The notes: a model not told the origin generated them from the sequence alone. A stretch of DNA of 64,000 bases from an uncultured Hymenobacter sp. (GCA_913776615.1 CAJYPK010000033.1:1-64000), one strand, 5' to 3'. Numbered from the stretch's first letter, positions 53,515 to 62,731 are shown. Program-made: numbers and translations.

Positions 53515-54084
53515 TTATTCGGACCGCATCGTCTGGCAGTAACGAATGGCCCGCTCAAGCTCATAAGCCAGTGGGCTATTGTTCAGTTGCAGCACTTGCA
53601 CCCAACGGTGGTTGTCGCAGGTGAATTCAATAACCGTGTCATCGAAGTACTGATTTGAACTCAGAATACGAACGCGACTACCCCGCAGCAAGTGGCTGGG
53701 GTAGCGGTCGTAGCTGGCTGGCTCACCTTTGGGGCGGGTGGCCAGCACGTAGAAGCAGTGCTGAGTGCTGTCGAAAATAAAGCTGGGAGGTCGCCGTTGC
53801 GCCTGGTCGCGGCTGCTAAGCACCCGCTGCGCCATCCAGTACAGCGCGGCCAGACCGAGTAGTACACCACCAGCCAAGCCCCACATGGTTTCCAGGTAGG
53901 CAATGAATAGCCCCACAAGCAAAAAGCTGCCCAGTCCACAAAGAATTAACAGTAGTGCCACCCAATCTTCGTCGGTAGCGCCGACTCTGATCAGCAGCCG
54001 GGTGCGGTCGAAGCTTATTTGGGCGTTGCCTGCCGACTGGCTGGCGAGTACCCGCATGTAAGCCAGCTGTTGCGCGTTGAACAT
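53515..54084 (-). CDS. hypothetical membrane protein with two transmembrane helices
   Basis: 189 residues, unrecognised. An N-terminal cytoplasmic segment (about 1-42) precedes two close helices (WVALLLILCGLGSFLLVGLF and MWGLAGGVLLGLAALYWMAQ, about 42-85) and a C-terminal soluble domain of about 100 residues (PSFIFDSTQHCFYVLATRPK ... VLQLNNSPLAYELERAIRYC). The shape resembles PH-like or DUF-type bacterial membrane proteins, but I cannot name a family. GC content is slightly lower than that of the enzyme genes. It stands alone; no operon partner. Confidence 0.6.
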   Translation of the reverse strand: MFNAQQLAYMRVLASQSAGNAQISFDRTRLLIRVGATDEDWVALLLILCGLGSFLLVGLFIAYLETMWGLAGGVLLGLAALYWMAQRVLSSRDQAQRRPPSFIFDSTQHCFYVLATRPKGEPASYDRYPSHLLRGSRVRILSSNQYFDDTVIEFTCDNHRWVQVLQLNNSPLAYELERAIRYCQTMRSE

Positions 54085-54314
54085 GGCTGCAAGCTAGCTT
54101 TTCGGAGGGGCTTTTGTAAGCTTGGCCCAAGAAAGACCAGCCCCACGCCTAGTTTAGTAGCTTACCCTATAGTGATAGAGCTAATAAAGTTGCTAAAACG
54201 ATTTATCTGATAGAAAATAGTAGTTATGAGTATTTTAACGAGATCATTTAAAAAACGGGCAGTAGCTTAGCGGCCGCTCACGCAACGGGCCAAATTCTTT
54301 TTTACTAGCTATTT

Positions 54315-54500
54315 ATGACGACTGACTCGCTACTTTCTGTTGCTACGTATTCAGCGGATCTCCGCCCCGGCACCCCAGCCGAGCGGCCCGGTGCCCAGGT
54401 AGCCCCCGGGGCAACGCCGCCCCTGGCCCAAAGACCGCAGAGTCCATCCGCCCGGCCGTGGCTGGGTACCGATTTCGCTTACACGGTCGTGGCGCGCTAA
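54315..54500 (+). CDS. doubtful small Pro/Ala-rich peptide
   Basis: 61 codons starting MTTDSLLSVATYSADLRPG and rich in Pro, Ala, Gly and Arg. No recognisable domain, signal or promoter. It lies on a GC-rich island in an AT-rich gap, which may be a chance frame or a remnant. Confidence 0.25.
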   Translation: MTTDSLLSVATYSADLRPGTPAERPGAQVAPGATPPLAQRPQSPSARPWLGTDFAYTVVAR

Positions 54501-55033
54501 GCTATCATCAGGCTTGACGCACCTGTGAAATGGATGGGATTCTAATTTGGGAAAATTTTGCCCTTGGGTAAGATTTTCTTGCTAAAATCATATTTAATTT
54601 TAGGGGGTGTTTTAATCCCTGGCTTTGTTGCTAAACGAGTGCCAGTAGGATCAGTATGTGATTTTCGGGACGAATAATCATTTTGTGGTCTCCCTACGTG
54701 CGGTAAGGATTTAGGTTTGTTTTTTTGATTATTTTATTAGTAAACATCGGTGAGTCAATAACTTGAGAGGGGGTGCGTGTGAAACTAATAATATGTGACA
54801 GAGTTAATAGCTAGCTCAGGATATTTCATATTTTTTGTGTAAATAACAAATTATCGTGCTACGGATATTGCGTGCTTAGTAATTGGTTGTCAAGCGAAAA
54901 TGGAAAAGTTTTGGTAGGACTAAACGAGGAAAAATTGGATTCATTTTCTTGTTTGTGAGTAAGAAATTTTTACTTTGAGAGTACACATCTCAGTTCAGTA
55001 TCGGCAGAGGTAATTTTTGGTACCTATGCCAGT

Positions 55034-55041
55034 TAATTTTG
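55034..55041 (+). promoter_or_regulatory. -7 element before the T9SS-sorted protein
   Basis: TAATTTTG matches TAnnTTTG. TTTG at 55016-55019 lies 14 nt upstream, a slightly short spacing. The leader would be about 65 nt. Confidence 0.4.
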
Positions 55042-55112
55042 TGATTAAGCAATAAAAAAAGGTTTGGCAAAAGGTTTGGTAAGGCAGATAAATCCTATTT
55101 TATGCCTTGCCT

Positions 55113-56162
55113 ATGTTCCCAGCTTTATCCTCATTGCGCCTGCTACTGCTGGTCGCCGTAATGTTTGGCCTGGCTACTAACCCCAGCGCCGCGCAAACTC
55201 AATACGCCAGTCAGGTAGCGACCCGGGCGGGCATCGTTAGCGACGCGGCCAAGGCGGCCGACAGCAACATCACGACCTACGCCGTCATCAAGCCCTCTTT
55301 GCTACTGGGCTACACCAGTCTGCGGGTGCAGTTTGCCGCTCCCGCCGCGGCGAATAAGCCCGCCGGCCTCTATATCAAGCCCAACGTGCTCATTGGGTTG
55401 GCGCTGCTCAGCGGGGCTACTATCAATACCTACGAGAAGGATGGTACTCGCCCGGTGGAAAGCTACGCACTGAGCGATAATGTAGTGAATTTGAGCTTGC
55501 TGCCGTCGGGTGCCACCCAGGTGACGTTTGCGCCCACGAAGTCTTTCTCCGATGTAGAATTGGTATTCGCCTCGACGCTGGCCCTGGGCCAGGACATTGC
55601 GTTTTACGAAGCGTATAGCACGGTAGCCCCGCTGCCGGTAGTGCTCTCGGCCTTCCAGGGGCAGGCCACCCCGGCGGGCGTGGCCCTGAGCTGGCAAACG
55701 GCTTCCGAACTCAATTCGGATTATTTTGTGGTAGAGCGGGCCGCCACGCCCGGGCAAGGCTTCGAGGCATTGCTTCGCGTGGCTAGCAAGGGGACTAGCA
55801 GCCAGCCGCAGCGCTACCAGTTTGTAGATGCCAACCCCTTGAGTCTGGGCTACTACCGGCTGCGTCAGGTAGACCGCGACGGTACTACCACTTACGGCCC
55901 GGTCGTGGCCGTGGCTGCGCGCGCATCGGCGGCCAGTCTGACGGCGTATCCCATTCCGGCGGTGGCTACGCTCACCATCATCGGGGCCGCGCCGGGCGCG
56001 CCGCTAGATATTCTCGACCAGACGGGCCGGGCCGTGCAGCGGGTGGCTACACCGGCCGCCCTGTCGCCGCTCGACGTGCACCAGCTGCCCGCCGGCACCT
56101 ACTTCGTGCGCGATGTCACTACCGGACAGCGCGTCCGGTTTGTGAAGGCGAATGATTTTTAG
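55113..56162 (+). CDS. T9SS-sorted secreted protein of unknown function
   Basis: 349 residues from the ATG at 55113 (a TTG two codons earlier is less likely). Signal peptide LSSLRLLLLVAVMFGLATNP. Residues about 30-175 are a beta-rich unknown domain (NITTYAVIKPSLLLGYTSLR). Then comes the common Bacteroidota segment VVLSAFQGQATPAGVALSWQ TASELNSDYFVVERA, a fibronectin-like module that often precedes a T9SS tail, and a C-terminal sorting-like domain (LTAYPIPAVATLTIIGA ... LPAGTYFVRDVTTGQRVRF). The final strand lacks the usual KR-LV pattern in full but is close. Surface protein; role unknown. Confidence 0.75.
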   Translation: MFPALSSLRLLLLVAVMFGLATNPSAAQTQYASQVATRAGIVSDAAKAADSNITTYAVIKPSLLLGYTSLRVQFAAPAAANKPAGLYIKPNVLIGLALLSGATINTYEKDGTRPVESYALSDNVVNLSLLPSGATQVTFAPTKSFSDVELVFASTLALGQDIAFYEAYSTVAPLPVVLSAFQGQATPAGVALSWQTASELNSDYFVVERAATPGQGFEALLRVASKGTSSQPQRYQFVDANPLSLGYYRLRQVDRDGTTTYGPVVAVAARASAASLTAYPIPAVATLTIIGAAPGAPLDILDQTGRAVQRVATPAALSPLDVHQLPAGTYFVRDVTTGQRVRFVKANDF

Positions 56163-56198
56163 CGATGTACTGCCGATAGCTGTTCGTAACCGCGGGGG

Positions 56199-56429
56199 CT
56201 ACGGGCGCACCAGCATGACCAGCAGAATAACCTGGCCGGGGTCTTTGGGCGAGAGCTTGTTGTCGAAGCTATCGAGCTTGTAGCCCTTGGCCAGCCAGGC
56301 TTTCACTTCCGGAAAAGCCAGTATCTCGGCAATGGTAAACGGAATGGGCCGCGGCGGCTGCCCGGGCTCGGTACCGGGCGAGAGAAAGGTTAGAATCTTG
56401 GTAGCAGGTAGGTCGGCGGGCGTGGGCAT
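56199..56429 (-). CDS. small hypothetical protein
   Basis: 76 residues from the ATG at 56429, MPTPADLPATKILTFLSPG; the longer reading from 56522 adds a low-complexity Pro/Ala head and is not preferred. Contains KAWLAKGYKLDSFDNKLSPK. I do not recognise a family; no signal peptide or membrane helix. It stands alone, convergent with the T9SS protein gene. Confidence 0.5.
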   Translation of the reverse strand: MPTPADLPATKILTFLSPGTEPGQPPRPIPFTIAEILAFPEVKAWLAKGYKLDSFDNKLSPKDPGQVILLVMLVRP

Positions 56430-56592
56430 GGCGGAAGGAAAGCGGGCACCGGGGCGGGTAGCTTGGGCCGCCGGGGCTGGAAATAAAACCGGCTGCAAAG
56501 GTCGGGCCTGGCCGGGCGACAATTGCTACGGCCGCCGTTGGGCGTGGGGCCGGCTGGCCATTAGCCCGTAGAAAAGCCCCGTAAACCTAGGT

Positions 56593-56640
56593 GGGAGCCA
56601 GCGGTAAAAATCTGAAGGATAGATTTTACCGCTGGCTCCC
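56593..56640. repeat. 20-bp stem palindrome downstream of the SDR gene
   Basis: GGGAGCCAGCGGTAAAAATC and GATTTTACCGCTGGCTCCC pair with a single bulged A around a short loop. It lies 33 nt past the SDR stop; there is no T-run on the - strand. Confidence 0.65.
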
Positions 56641-56673
56641 GCTCGTGCGCCGCGCCGGAAGTCGGGGCCGGCG

Positions 56674-57537
56674 CTAGGTATTCAGCACCTCGCCCCCGTT
56701 GGGATGAATGGCCTGGCCGGTGATGTACGAGGCATCTTCCGAAGCCAGAAAAACGAAGGCCGGGGCCACCTCGGCGGGCTGGCCCGGCCGCTTCATGGTC
56801 GTATCCTGGCCAAATTCGGCCACCTTATCGGGCGGGAAGCTGGCCGGAATGAGCGGCGTCCAGATGGGGCCGGGCGCCACGGTATTGGCCCGGATTTTCT
56901 TCTCGGCCAGCTGCTGGGCAATGGAGCGGATGTAGGCCGTAATGGCCCCCTTGGTTGCCGAATAGTCGACGAGCTGCTGGTTGCCCCGGTAGGCGTTGAT
57001 GGAGGACGTGGCAATGATGGCATCGCCCTCGTGCAGGTGCGGCACGGCGGCTTTCACCACCCGCACGAGCGGGAAGAAATTGACCTGGAAGGTGTCTTCC
57101 ACCTGCTCGTTGGGCAGCTCGGCCACGTCGGCGCTGGTAAATTGCTCGGCGGCGTTGCTGACCACGATGTTGAGCTTGCCAAGCTTCTCAACAGTTTGGC
57201 TGACAATGTGCTCGCAGTAGGGCGCGTGGCGCAGGTCGCCGGGCAGCAGCAGGCAGCGGCTGCCTTCCTGCTCAACGAGCTGCTGGGTGAGGTCGGCATC
57301 GGCCTGCTCTTCGGGCTTGTAGGCGATGGCTACGTGGGCCCCCTCGCGGGCAAAGTGAATGGCCACGGCCCGGCCGATGCCCGAGTCGCCGCCCGTAATG
57401 AGGGCCACCTTGTCTTGCAGCTTACCGCTGCCCTTGTAGTCGGCCCGGATGTACTGCGGGCGCGGCATCATCTGGCCTTCGTCGCCGGGCTGGTGGGCTT
57501 GCTGCTGCGGGGGTAAGCTCATGGGATAATTTTCCAT
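56674..57537 (-). CDS. short-chain dehydrogenase/reductase
   Basis: NAD(P)-dependent oxidoreductase of the SDR family. ATG at 57537 gives 287 residues starting MENYPMSLPPQQQAHQPGDE; an N-terminal extension of about 40 residues before the Rossmann fold is typical of the YghA/YhdF-like group seen in stress operons. The glycine motif is TGGDSGIGR, NNAG is replaced by SNAAEQF, and the catalytic set is Ser in ATSSINAY with YSATKGAI. C-terminal GQAIHPNGGEVLNT fits. Substrate unknown, possibly a sugar or small aldehyde. Lies 68 nt after the FAD-Rieske gene on the same strand. Confidence 0.88.
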   Translation of the reverse strand: MENYPMSLPPQQQAHQPGDEGQMMPRPQYIRADYKGSGKLQDKVALITGGDSGIGRAVAIHFAREGAHVAIAYKPEEQADADLTQQLVEQEGSRCLLLPGDLRHAPYCEHIVSQTVEKLGKLNIVVSNAAEQFTSADVAELPNEQVEDTFQVNFFPLVRVVKAAVPHLHEGDAIIATSSINAYRGNQQLVDYSATKGAITAYIRSIAQQLAEKKIRANTVAPGPIWTPLIPASFPPDKVAEFGQDTTMKRPGQPAEVAPAFVFLASEDASYITGQAIHPNGGEVLNT

Positions 57538-57605
57538 AGCTGGTGATAGGGGAGAGTGGAAAAGGAAGGTGAATTGGGTAATCAGGTAGCTGCTCGCGCA
57601 TTCGG

Positions 57606-59207
57606 CTAGGGCCCGGGCTCGACGGCCGCCAGGTCGGAGTTGGCGGGGCCGTTGAGCAGCTGGCCATAGGCGTTGAAGCGCGAGCCGTGGCAGGGGCAGT
57701 CCCAGCTGGTTTCGAGGTCGTTCCAGTGCACCACGCAGCCCAGGTGCGGGCAAATGGCCGAGCATTCGTGGGGCTGGCCCTGCGCGTCTTTGTACACGGC
57801 GACCTTGGTGAGACCGCGCCGCAGCACGGCCCCGTGGCCGGGCTGGATGTCGGCCACCGAGGCCACGTCGCCGCCGGTGAGCAGGTCGGTGTAGTCGGCG
57901 GCCACGCTGGCATTTTCGCGGGCAAACTCGCGCAGTGAATCGGGCTTCAAGGTTACGCGGCCGGGGTCGTAGAGGGCCGCCCAAGGATTGGGCCGGTCCA
58001 GGATGAGGTCGCGCAGCAGCAGGGCTCCCAGCGTACCGTGCGTCATGCCGTGGCCCGAGTCGCCGGTGATCAGGTACACGTTGGCAGCATCCAGCGGATT
58101 GCGGCCGGCGTAGCCCAGGCCGTCGTTGGGCTCCAGTACCTGGCCCGACCACCGGTGGGCGATGTCGCTCACCTGCGGGAAGTGCGCGCGCGTCCAGTCT
58201 TCGAGGCAGGCCAGCCGGGTGGCGGGGTCGTCGTGGCCCACCTTGTGGTCTTCGCCACCCACGATAAGCAGTTCGTAATCAGATGGATGGCCTGCGGCGT
58301 CCGGCTCGCCCGGCTGGAGGCGAATGTAGTGGTAAGGGTCGGGCGTATCCCAGTACAGCGCCGGCGTGATGCTGCCCCGGGGCACCCGCGCCGCCACCGC
58401 GTAAGTGCGGTACGGTCCCTGCTTGGTGTGCATCACCACGCGGTCGTTGAAGGGCGAGTTGGTGGCAATGACCACCGCCCGCGCCGTCACTTTGTAGCCC
58501 TCAGCCGTGCGTACGCTGGCCGGGCTACCCCCCAGTACCTCGGCCGCGTGCGACCGGGTATGAATGCGACCACCCTGCGCCACCACGGCCCGCGCCAGGC
58601 CGCTGAGGTATTTGAGAACGTGGAACTGCCCCTGATTGGGAAACCGCAGGCACGGCCCGGTGCGAAAGCCCTTGGTTCCCGCGTCGGGCAGCCACTCCAC
58701 CGCTGATAGTCCGGCGCGGTGGGCAGCGGCCAGCTCATCGTGCAGTTGCTGCGGGTCGCCGCCCGGGGGCAGGAAGAGGTAGCCAGCGAGCCGGGTAAAG
58801 TCGCAGGCCAATTGCTCGTCGGTTACGATAGTCTCTATCTGGTCGATGGCGGCCGAGTGGCTTTCGGCGGCCAGCCGGGCACCCTCGGCCCCAAACAGCC
58901 GCTCCAGCGTGGTGTAGCGGTCGTCGAGGGCGTTGGAGAGGTGGGCCGTAGTGCGGCCGCTCTCGCCGCTGGCTATTTCACCATCTTCGAGCACTACTAC
59001 CCGCTGGCCTTCGCGGCCGAGCAGGTAGGCGGTAGTGAGGCCCGCAATGCCAGCCCCGACCACTACCACGTCGGCCGTGGTGTCGGCTCGCAGCGGGGCA
59101 AATGTCGGCGGCGCCGGGGCCGTGGCCAGCCAGCTGGGCTGGGTAGTGCCGGAAGTGCGGGTAGGGTCGGGAGTGGGAAGCATAGACAAAGCCGGGTGAG
59201 CGGGCAT
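57606..59207 (-). CDS. FAD-dependent oxidoreductase with C-terminal Rieske [2Fe-2S] domain
   Basis: 533 residues, cytoplasmic. A DAO-type FAD domain begins with DVVVVGAGIAGLTTAYLLG (GxGxxG at 51-56) and SGESGRTTAHLSNALDDRY, and continues to VYLITGDSGHGMTHGTLGAL. A C-terminal Rieske domain has Cys486-Pro-His488 and Cys504-Pro-Cys-His507 (CPHLGC ... CPCHGSRF). This amine-oxidase-like/Rieske layout is recurrent in bacteria, but its substrate is not known to me. An alternative ATG at 59183 would shorten the low-complexity N-terminus. Gene order with the SDR suggests a shared redox or stress task. Confidence 0.87.
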   Translation of the reverse strand: MPAHPALSMLPTPDPTRTSGTTQPSWLATAPAPPTFAPLRADTTADVVVVGAGIAGLTTAYLLGREGQRVVVLEDGEIASGESGRTTAHLSNALDDRYTTLERLFGAEGARLAAESHSAAIDQIETIVTDEQLACDFTRLAGYLFLPPGGDPQQLHDELAAAHRAGLSAVEWLPDAGTKGFRTGPCLRFPNQGQFHVLKYLSGLARAVVAQGGRIHTRSHAAEVLGGSPASVRTAEGYKVTARAVVIATNSPFNDRVVMHTKQGPYRTYAVAARVPRGSITPALYWDTPDPYHYIRLQPGEPDAAGHPSDYELLIVGGEDHKVGHDDPATRLACLEDWTRAHFPQVSDIAHRWSGQVLEPNDGLGYAGRNPLDAANVYLITGDSGHGMTHGTLGALLLRDLILDRPNPWAALYDPGRVTLKPDSLREFARENASVAADYTDLLTGGDVASVADIQPGHGAVLRRGLTKVAVYKDAQGQPHECSAICPHLGCVVHWNDLETSWDCPCHGSRFNAYGQLLNGPANSDLAAVEPGP

Positions 59208-59337
59208 GTACGCCCCCCGCCGGAATGGAGTTAACGACGAGCTTTCGGTAAGAAGCTGATTGTTAATAGGTAATGGCCGAGCTTTTGGGTAATAGGCTTA
59301 CTCAGCTGGTCGCTAACAGTTAGCGGCTTACGCCGGC

Positions 59338-60252
59338 CTATTCATCCCGAAAAATGGCCACGTAGGGCTCGCCCTCACCCACGCGGTAGGCGCGCCGCAT
59401 CACGTTGGTATTGAAAGCCAGGGCAACGTTGCCGTGCGGGTCGAGGGCGATGAGGCCCTTGTCGCCGCGCAGCTCGTCGTCGCGCAGGTGCACGGCGGCC
59501 TGGCAGGCCTCGGCCAGCGGCAGGTTGCGGTACTTCACCAGCGCGTAGACTTCGTGAGCCAGCGCGCCGCGCATAATGAGTTCACCGTCGCCGGTGCACG
59601 ATACGGCGCAGGCCTCGTTGCTGGCGTAGGTGCCGCCGCCCAGCACGGGGCTATCGCCCACACGCCCCTTGCGCTGGCCTTCAATGCCGCCCGTGCTCGT
59701 GGCTACGGCCAAATTGCCGGCTTGGTCGAGCGCCACCGCGCCTACCGTATCGTGGCCCGAAAGCGGAGTCGGCTCCTGGCCCGCCAGTTCCAGCCACTGC
59801 TGCCGGGTTTTCGCAGTCTGGAAGTAGCCCGGTGGGGCTAGTGGCAAGCCGTGCTCCAGGGCCAGTTCCAGGGCACCGTCGCCAGTGAGAAATACGTGGG
59901 GACTGTGCTCCAAGACGATGCGCGCCAGGGCAATGGGGTTTTGCACGTAGCGCACGCCACTTACTGCACCGGCTTGCAGCGTGCGCCCGTCCATGATGGC
60001 GGCGTCGAGCTCGGCCTCGCCCTGGCGGGTGAGGCTGGCCCCGCGCCCGGCGTTGAAATGCGGGTTGTCTTCGAGGGTACGTACGGCGGCTTCCACGGCG
60101 TCGAGGGCCGGGCCGCCCTGGTGCAGAATCTCCCAGCCCGCTTGCAGAGCCTGGCGTAAACCTTGGCGCTGGAAGGCAGCTTCTTCGGGGCTGAGTTCTC
60201 CGGGCCGCAGGGTGACGGCCCCGCCGTGCAGTACGAGGGCGTAGGGAGTCAT
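59338..60252 (-). CDS. isoaspartyl peptidase/L-asparaginase (Ntn-hydrolase)
   Basis: Self-cleaving N-terminal nucleophile hydrolase that removes isoaspartyl residues from peptides or hydrolyses asparagine. 304 residues without a signal peptide. YALVLHGGAVTL opens the fold; NPHFNAGRGASLTRQGEAEL is conserved; GHDTVGAVALDQAGNLAVAT puts the nucleophile Thr169 at the autocleavage point, and STGGIEGQRKGRVGDSPVLG with GTYASNEACAVSCTGDGE completes the active site. It shares a 4-nt ATGA overlap with the gene before it, so translation is coupled. Confidence 0.93.
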   Translation of the reverse strand: MTPYALVLHGGAVTLRPGELSPEEAAFQRQGLRQALQAGWEILHQGGPALDAVEAAVRTLEDNPHFNAGRGASLTRQGEAELDAAIMDGRTLQAGAVSGVRYVQNPIALARIVLEHSPHVFLTGDGALELALEHGLPLAPPGYFQTAKTRQQWLELAGQEPTPLSGHDTVGAVALDQAGNLAVATSTGGIEGQRKGRVGDSPVLGGGTYASNEACAVSCTGDGELIMRGALAHEVYALVKYRNLPLAEACQAAVHLRDDELRGDKGLIALDPHGNVALAFNTNVMRRAYRVGEGEPYVAIFRDE

Positions 60253-60677
60253 ACCTGGCCGATGGGCGTCAGCTGCCAGAGCTGCCCGCTGCCTTCGGGC
60301 AGGCAGTGCAGCCGAAAGTAGCCGCGCAGCAGCTGGCCATCGAAGCGCAGGCGTAGCACACCCTGGGCTAGCTCGGTGCGCAGGCTAGCCACTGCCCCGT
60401 GCTGGGCCGGCGCCAGCCGCAGCCGCCCGCGCTCCACGCAGGGTAGCGCCGTTGCCAGGGCCGCTGTTGGCAACTGCCACAGGATGACGGGGCGTCTGGC
60501 CAGTTGCTTCAAGGACATGGGAAGAACCCAGTGGGCAGCGCCCCCCTGGTCGTCTTCGAGCGAGAGTTGGTGGTAGGCGGGCATGTCGGGCGAGCGCCGG
60601 AGCCAGAAGGAAGCCGTAGCGGGAGCCACCAGCGCGGAAGCCGGCGCGGGTGGCGCGAGAGTGAGGGTGGGAACCAT
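60249..60677 (-). CDS. hypothetical protein, weak resemblance to LigD 3'-phosphoesterase fold
   Basis: 142 residues. A Pro/Ala-rich head is followed by MPAYHQLSLEDDQGGAAHWV LPMSL and, near the end, GVLRLRFDGQLLRGYFRLHC ... LWQLTPIG. The pattern (hydrophobic LEDDGG..WVLP, then LxFxGxxLxGxFxLxxxxxxxxWxL) resembles the phosphoesterase domain of ligase D, but the catalytic histidines are not obvious, so this could be a non-catalytic relative. It is upstream of the asparaginase gene and translationally coupled by ATGA. Family assignment is weak. Confidence 0.5.
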   Translation of the reverse strand: MVPTLTLAPPAPASALVAPATASFWLRRSPDMPAYHQLSLEDDQGGAAHWVLPMSLKQLARRPVILWQLPTAALATALPCVERGRLRLAPAQHGAVASLRTELAQGVLRLRFDGQLLRGYFRLHCLPEGSGQLWQLTPIGQV

Positions 60678-60864
60678 GAGTAGCGGAAACAGAAAAGCCA
60701 GAACTACTCGTGGCTAAACGTGGCCAGGCTGGACGGGGCGAAGCAAAAAATACTGGTTTTTGACTGCGCTGGCTACCATTTCAATTTTCCGTAGAAGTAC
60801 GGAGTCGCTATCGGGCGGTGCCTAAGAAGCTGTTTAAGTTATTGCTACCCATCTACAACCTGTT

Positions 60865-60946
60865 TGTCATTGCGAGCGCAGCGAAGCAATCACACCCGAA
60901 TGGCTAGGCTGAACAGATGCGATTGCTTCGCTGCGCTCGCAATGAC
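60865..60946. repeat. REP-like palindromic element, copy 3
   Basis: Arms starting TGTCATTGCGAGCGCAGCGA (60865) and ending CTGCGCTCGCAATGAC (60946) pair with a few mismatches. Same family as 11551-11633 and 19145-19234. It lies between the 60.2-60.7 kb gene and the sugar dehydrogenase gene. The remainder of this 296-nt gap shows nothing else. Confidence 0.82.
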
Positions 60947-60973
60947 CGTTGGTTTAGCTAACGTAAACAGCTT

Positions 60974-62563
60974 CTAAGGGGCACTGCGCCGGCCGGTACC
61001 CGTGGCCCGGCGGCGGGGGAGGGGGGCCGCCGCCGGGCCACGGGGCGGTGGGGCTGCGCCCGCTGTCTGGTAACTAAACTCCAGAACGCAGCCCTTGCAG
61101 CTGGTGCTTTTGGGGTCTTCCTTTGAGGGGCCGGAGGTGACGGACGCGCTATCGGTAGCCAAGTAGAGGCGGCGGCCATCGGGTGCGAGGGCCACGTCGC
61201 GGTAACGCACCGGGGCGTTGAAATAGGTGAGTGTGTCACCATCCAGGCTAGTGCCCGCCGCGTTCAGCTTCAGCCGAATAAGCTTGCCGTGTTTGAGGGT
61301 GGGCAGCAGCAGCGAGTTGTGCCAGCCCGGGATGGCCGTGGCCGTGTACACCGCCAGGCTGCTGGGGGCTTCGGAAGGCCACTCGGGCGCGTCAGGCGCG
61401 TGCGCCCGCGTTTTCTCAAATAGCGTGGTCAGAAAGGTATGGCTGTTGGGGTACAGCGTTTTGAGTGGCTCGCGGTAAGTGGCAGCGCCGAGGGCCGCCG
61501 CGTTGGCGCGCTCGCTGGCGATGAACGGGTAGCTGGTGTGCCAGGGCCCGGGCAGGGCCGCCCGGTCCGATACGCCGGCGGCCAGGCCGTCGTAGTTACC
61601 ATCGGCGTAGCCGATTACGAGCGGGTGGCCGTAATTCTTACCTCCTTCAATAAGGTTGATTTCGTCGTCGGAAAAAGGTCCGTGCTCCGATTCGTAGAGG
61701 CGACCCACATTGCCCACCACGGCGTAAGCCAGCCCCTGCGGGTTGCGATGGCCGATACTCCACACGGCGCTGGGATGGTCGGCGGTGGCGAAGGGATTGT
61801 CGCGGGGCAGCCACTGGCTCGCGGACGAGGCGCTGGCGTCGGGCACAAGGTTGAAGCGCAGGATTTTACCTTCGTAGTGGTTGGCCTGCTGAGCGTGGTT
61901 GGGGCGGCCACCGTTGTCAAATTGCCCGGCCCCCAGGTCGCCGATGCTGTAGAATAAATAGTCCCGCCCCCCGACCGGGGCGATGGCCAGTCGCCCACCG
62001 TTGTGGTCGCTGCTGCCCGGCAAGGTGTCGCAGAGCGTCACGGGGTTGACGAGCTGCTGGGTGCTTGGCCGGTACTCGTAGCGCACCAGCCGCGTACTAA
62101 AAAAATAGCCGCCGTAGGCCGGTGTGCCGCCTTTGCCCGGCTGGCCGGCTCCCGCAAAGCGGTAGACGTACGCCAGGTACACGTAGGGTTGACCCGTGAG
62201 CAGTTGCGGGTGCAGGGCTAGCCCCATGAGGCCGCCCTGGGGCCAGGGCTTACCGCCGTCTACGGCGTCGGGCGTACGGTCGTAGCGCGGAAACTCCCGA
62301 GCTGAGCTCAAGTCGAGCAGCACGGTCTTGGTGCCGGTGGCGAGGTTGAGGCGGCTCACGCGGTAACCCTTGGCTTCGGTCAGCCATAGGTAGTTATCGG
62401 GACCGTAGACGATGGACCAGGGGTCGCTGAGTTGCCGGGCGACTACGCGCCGCACGAAGGTTTCACCATGCGGCCCGGTGGTGGTAGTCTGGGCCGCGAC
62501 GGGCAGCCAATTCAACGCTCCCGGTAAGCCGAAAGCAGCAAGCAAAAACACGAAACGGCGCAT
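60974..62563 (-). CDS. PQQ-dependent sugar dehydrogenase family protein, secreted
   Basis: Soluble glucose/sorbosone-dehydrogenase-type six-bladed propeller (GSDH family), 529 residues, with signal peptide MRRFVFLLAAFGLPGALNWL. Landmarks: DPWSIVYGPDNYLWLTEAKG, GGLMGLALHP, LPGSSDHNGGRLAIAP with the catalytic-type His, YEGKILRFNLVPD, WSIGHRNPQGLAY, YESEHGPFSDDEINLIEGGK NYGHPLVIGYADG, and DVALAPDGRRLYLATDS. The C-terminus after about 490 is Pro/Ala/Arg-rich and probably disordered. Oxidises an aldose or sugar alcohol using PQQ if the family activity holds; some members have no known substrate. No PQQ biosynthesis gene is visible nearby. Confidence 0.85.
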   Translation of the reverse strand: MRRFVFLLAAFGLPGALNWLPVAAQTTTTGPHGETFVRRVVARQLSDPWSIVYGPDNYLWLTEAKGYRVSRLNLATGTKTVLLDLSSAREFPRYDRTPDAVDGGKPWPQGGLMGLALHPQLLTGQPYVYLAYVYRFAGAGQPGKGGTPAYGGYFFSTRLVRYEYRPSTQQLVNPVTLCDTLPGSSDHNGGRLAIAPVGGRDYLFYSIGDLGAGQFDNGGRPNHAQQANHYEGKILRFNLVPDASASSASQWLPRDNPFATADHPSAVWSIGHRNPQGLAYAVVGNVGRLYESEHGPFSDDEINLIEGGKNYGHPLVIGYADGNYDGLAAGVSDRAALPGPWHTSYPFIASERANAAALGAATYREPLKTLYPNSHTFLTTLFEKTRAHAPDAPEWPSEAPSSLAVYTATAIPGWHNSLLLPTLKHGKLIRLKLNAAGTSLDGDTLTYFNAPVRYRDVALAPDGRRLYLATDSASVTSGPSKEDPKSTSCKGCVLEFSYQTAGAAPPPRGPAAAPLPRRRATGTGRRSAP

Positions 62564-62731
62564 ACGACAGAAAGGGGCCGCGCTGCTAAAGGAACGGTGC
62601 GGCCTTCTCCGTACGGCGGCTTACCGTGGGAGTTAGGTAGAGCTTAGTTTGCTGCGCATCAGGTTGGTGGCAGCTAAGCTCGCCTGTTGCGGGGTGGTTG
62701 CCGGGGCAGTCATTCGCCCCTTACCTGTGGG

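Larger units (their letters stand above)
54085..55112. other. 1-kb gene-poor, AT-rich region
   Basis: The stretch 54520-55100 is notably AT-rich with no coding frame of note. It contains runs such as AGGTTTGG repeated twice near 55065-55080 and a -7 element at 55034-55041 for the next gene. The only frame inside is the doubtful peptide at 54315-54500. No RNA gene or repeat family was recognised. Confidence 0.5.

Noticed and set aside
57538..58152. N-terminal extension of the SDR protein to 58152
   Set aside because: It overlaps the Rieske end of the FAD gene in another frame and has low-complexity sequence.
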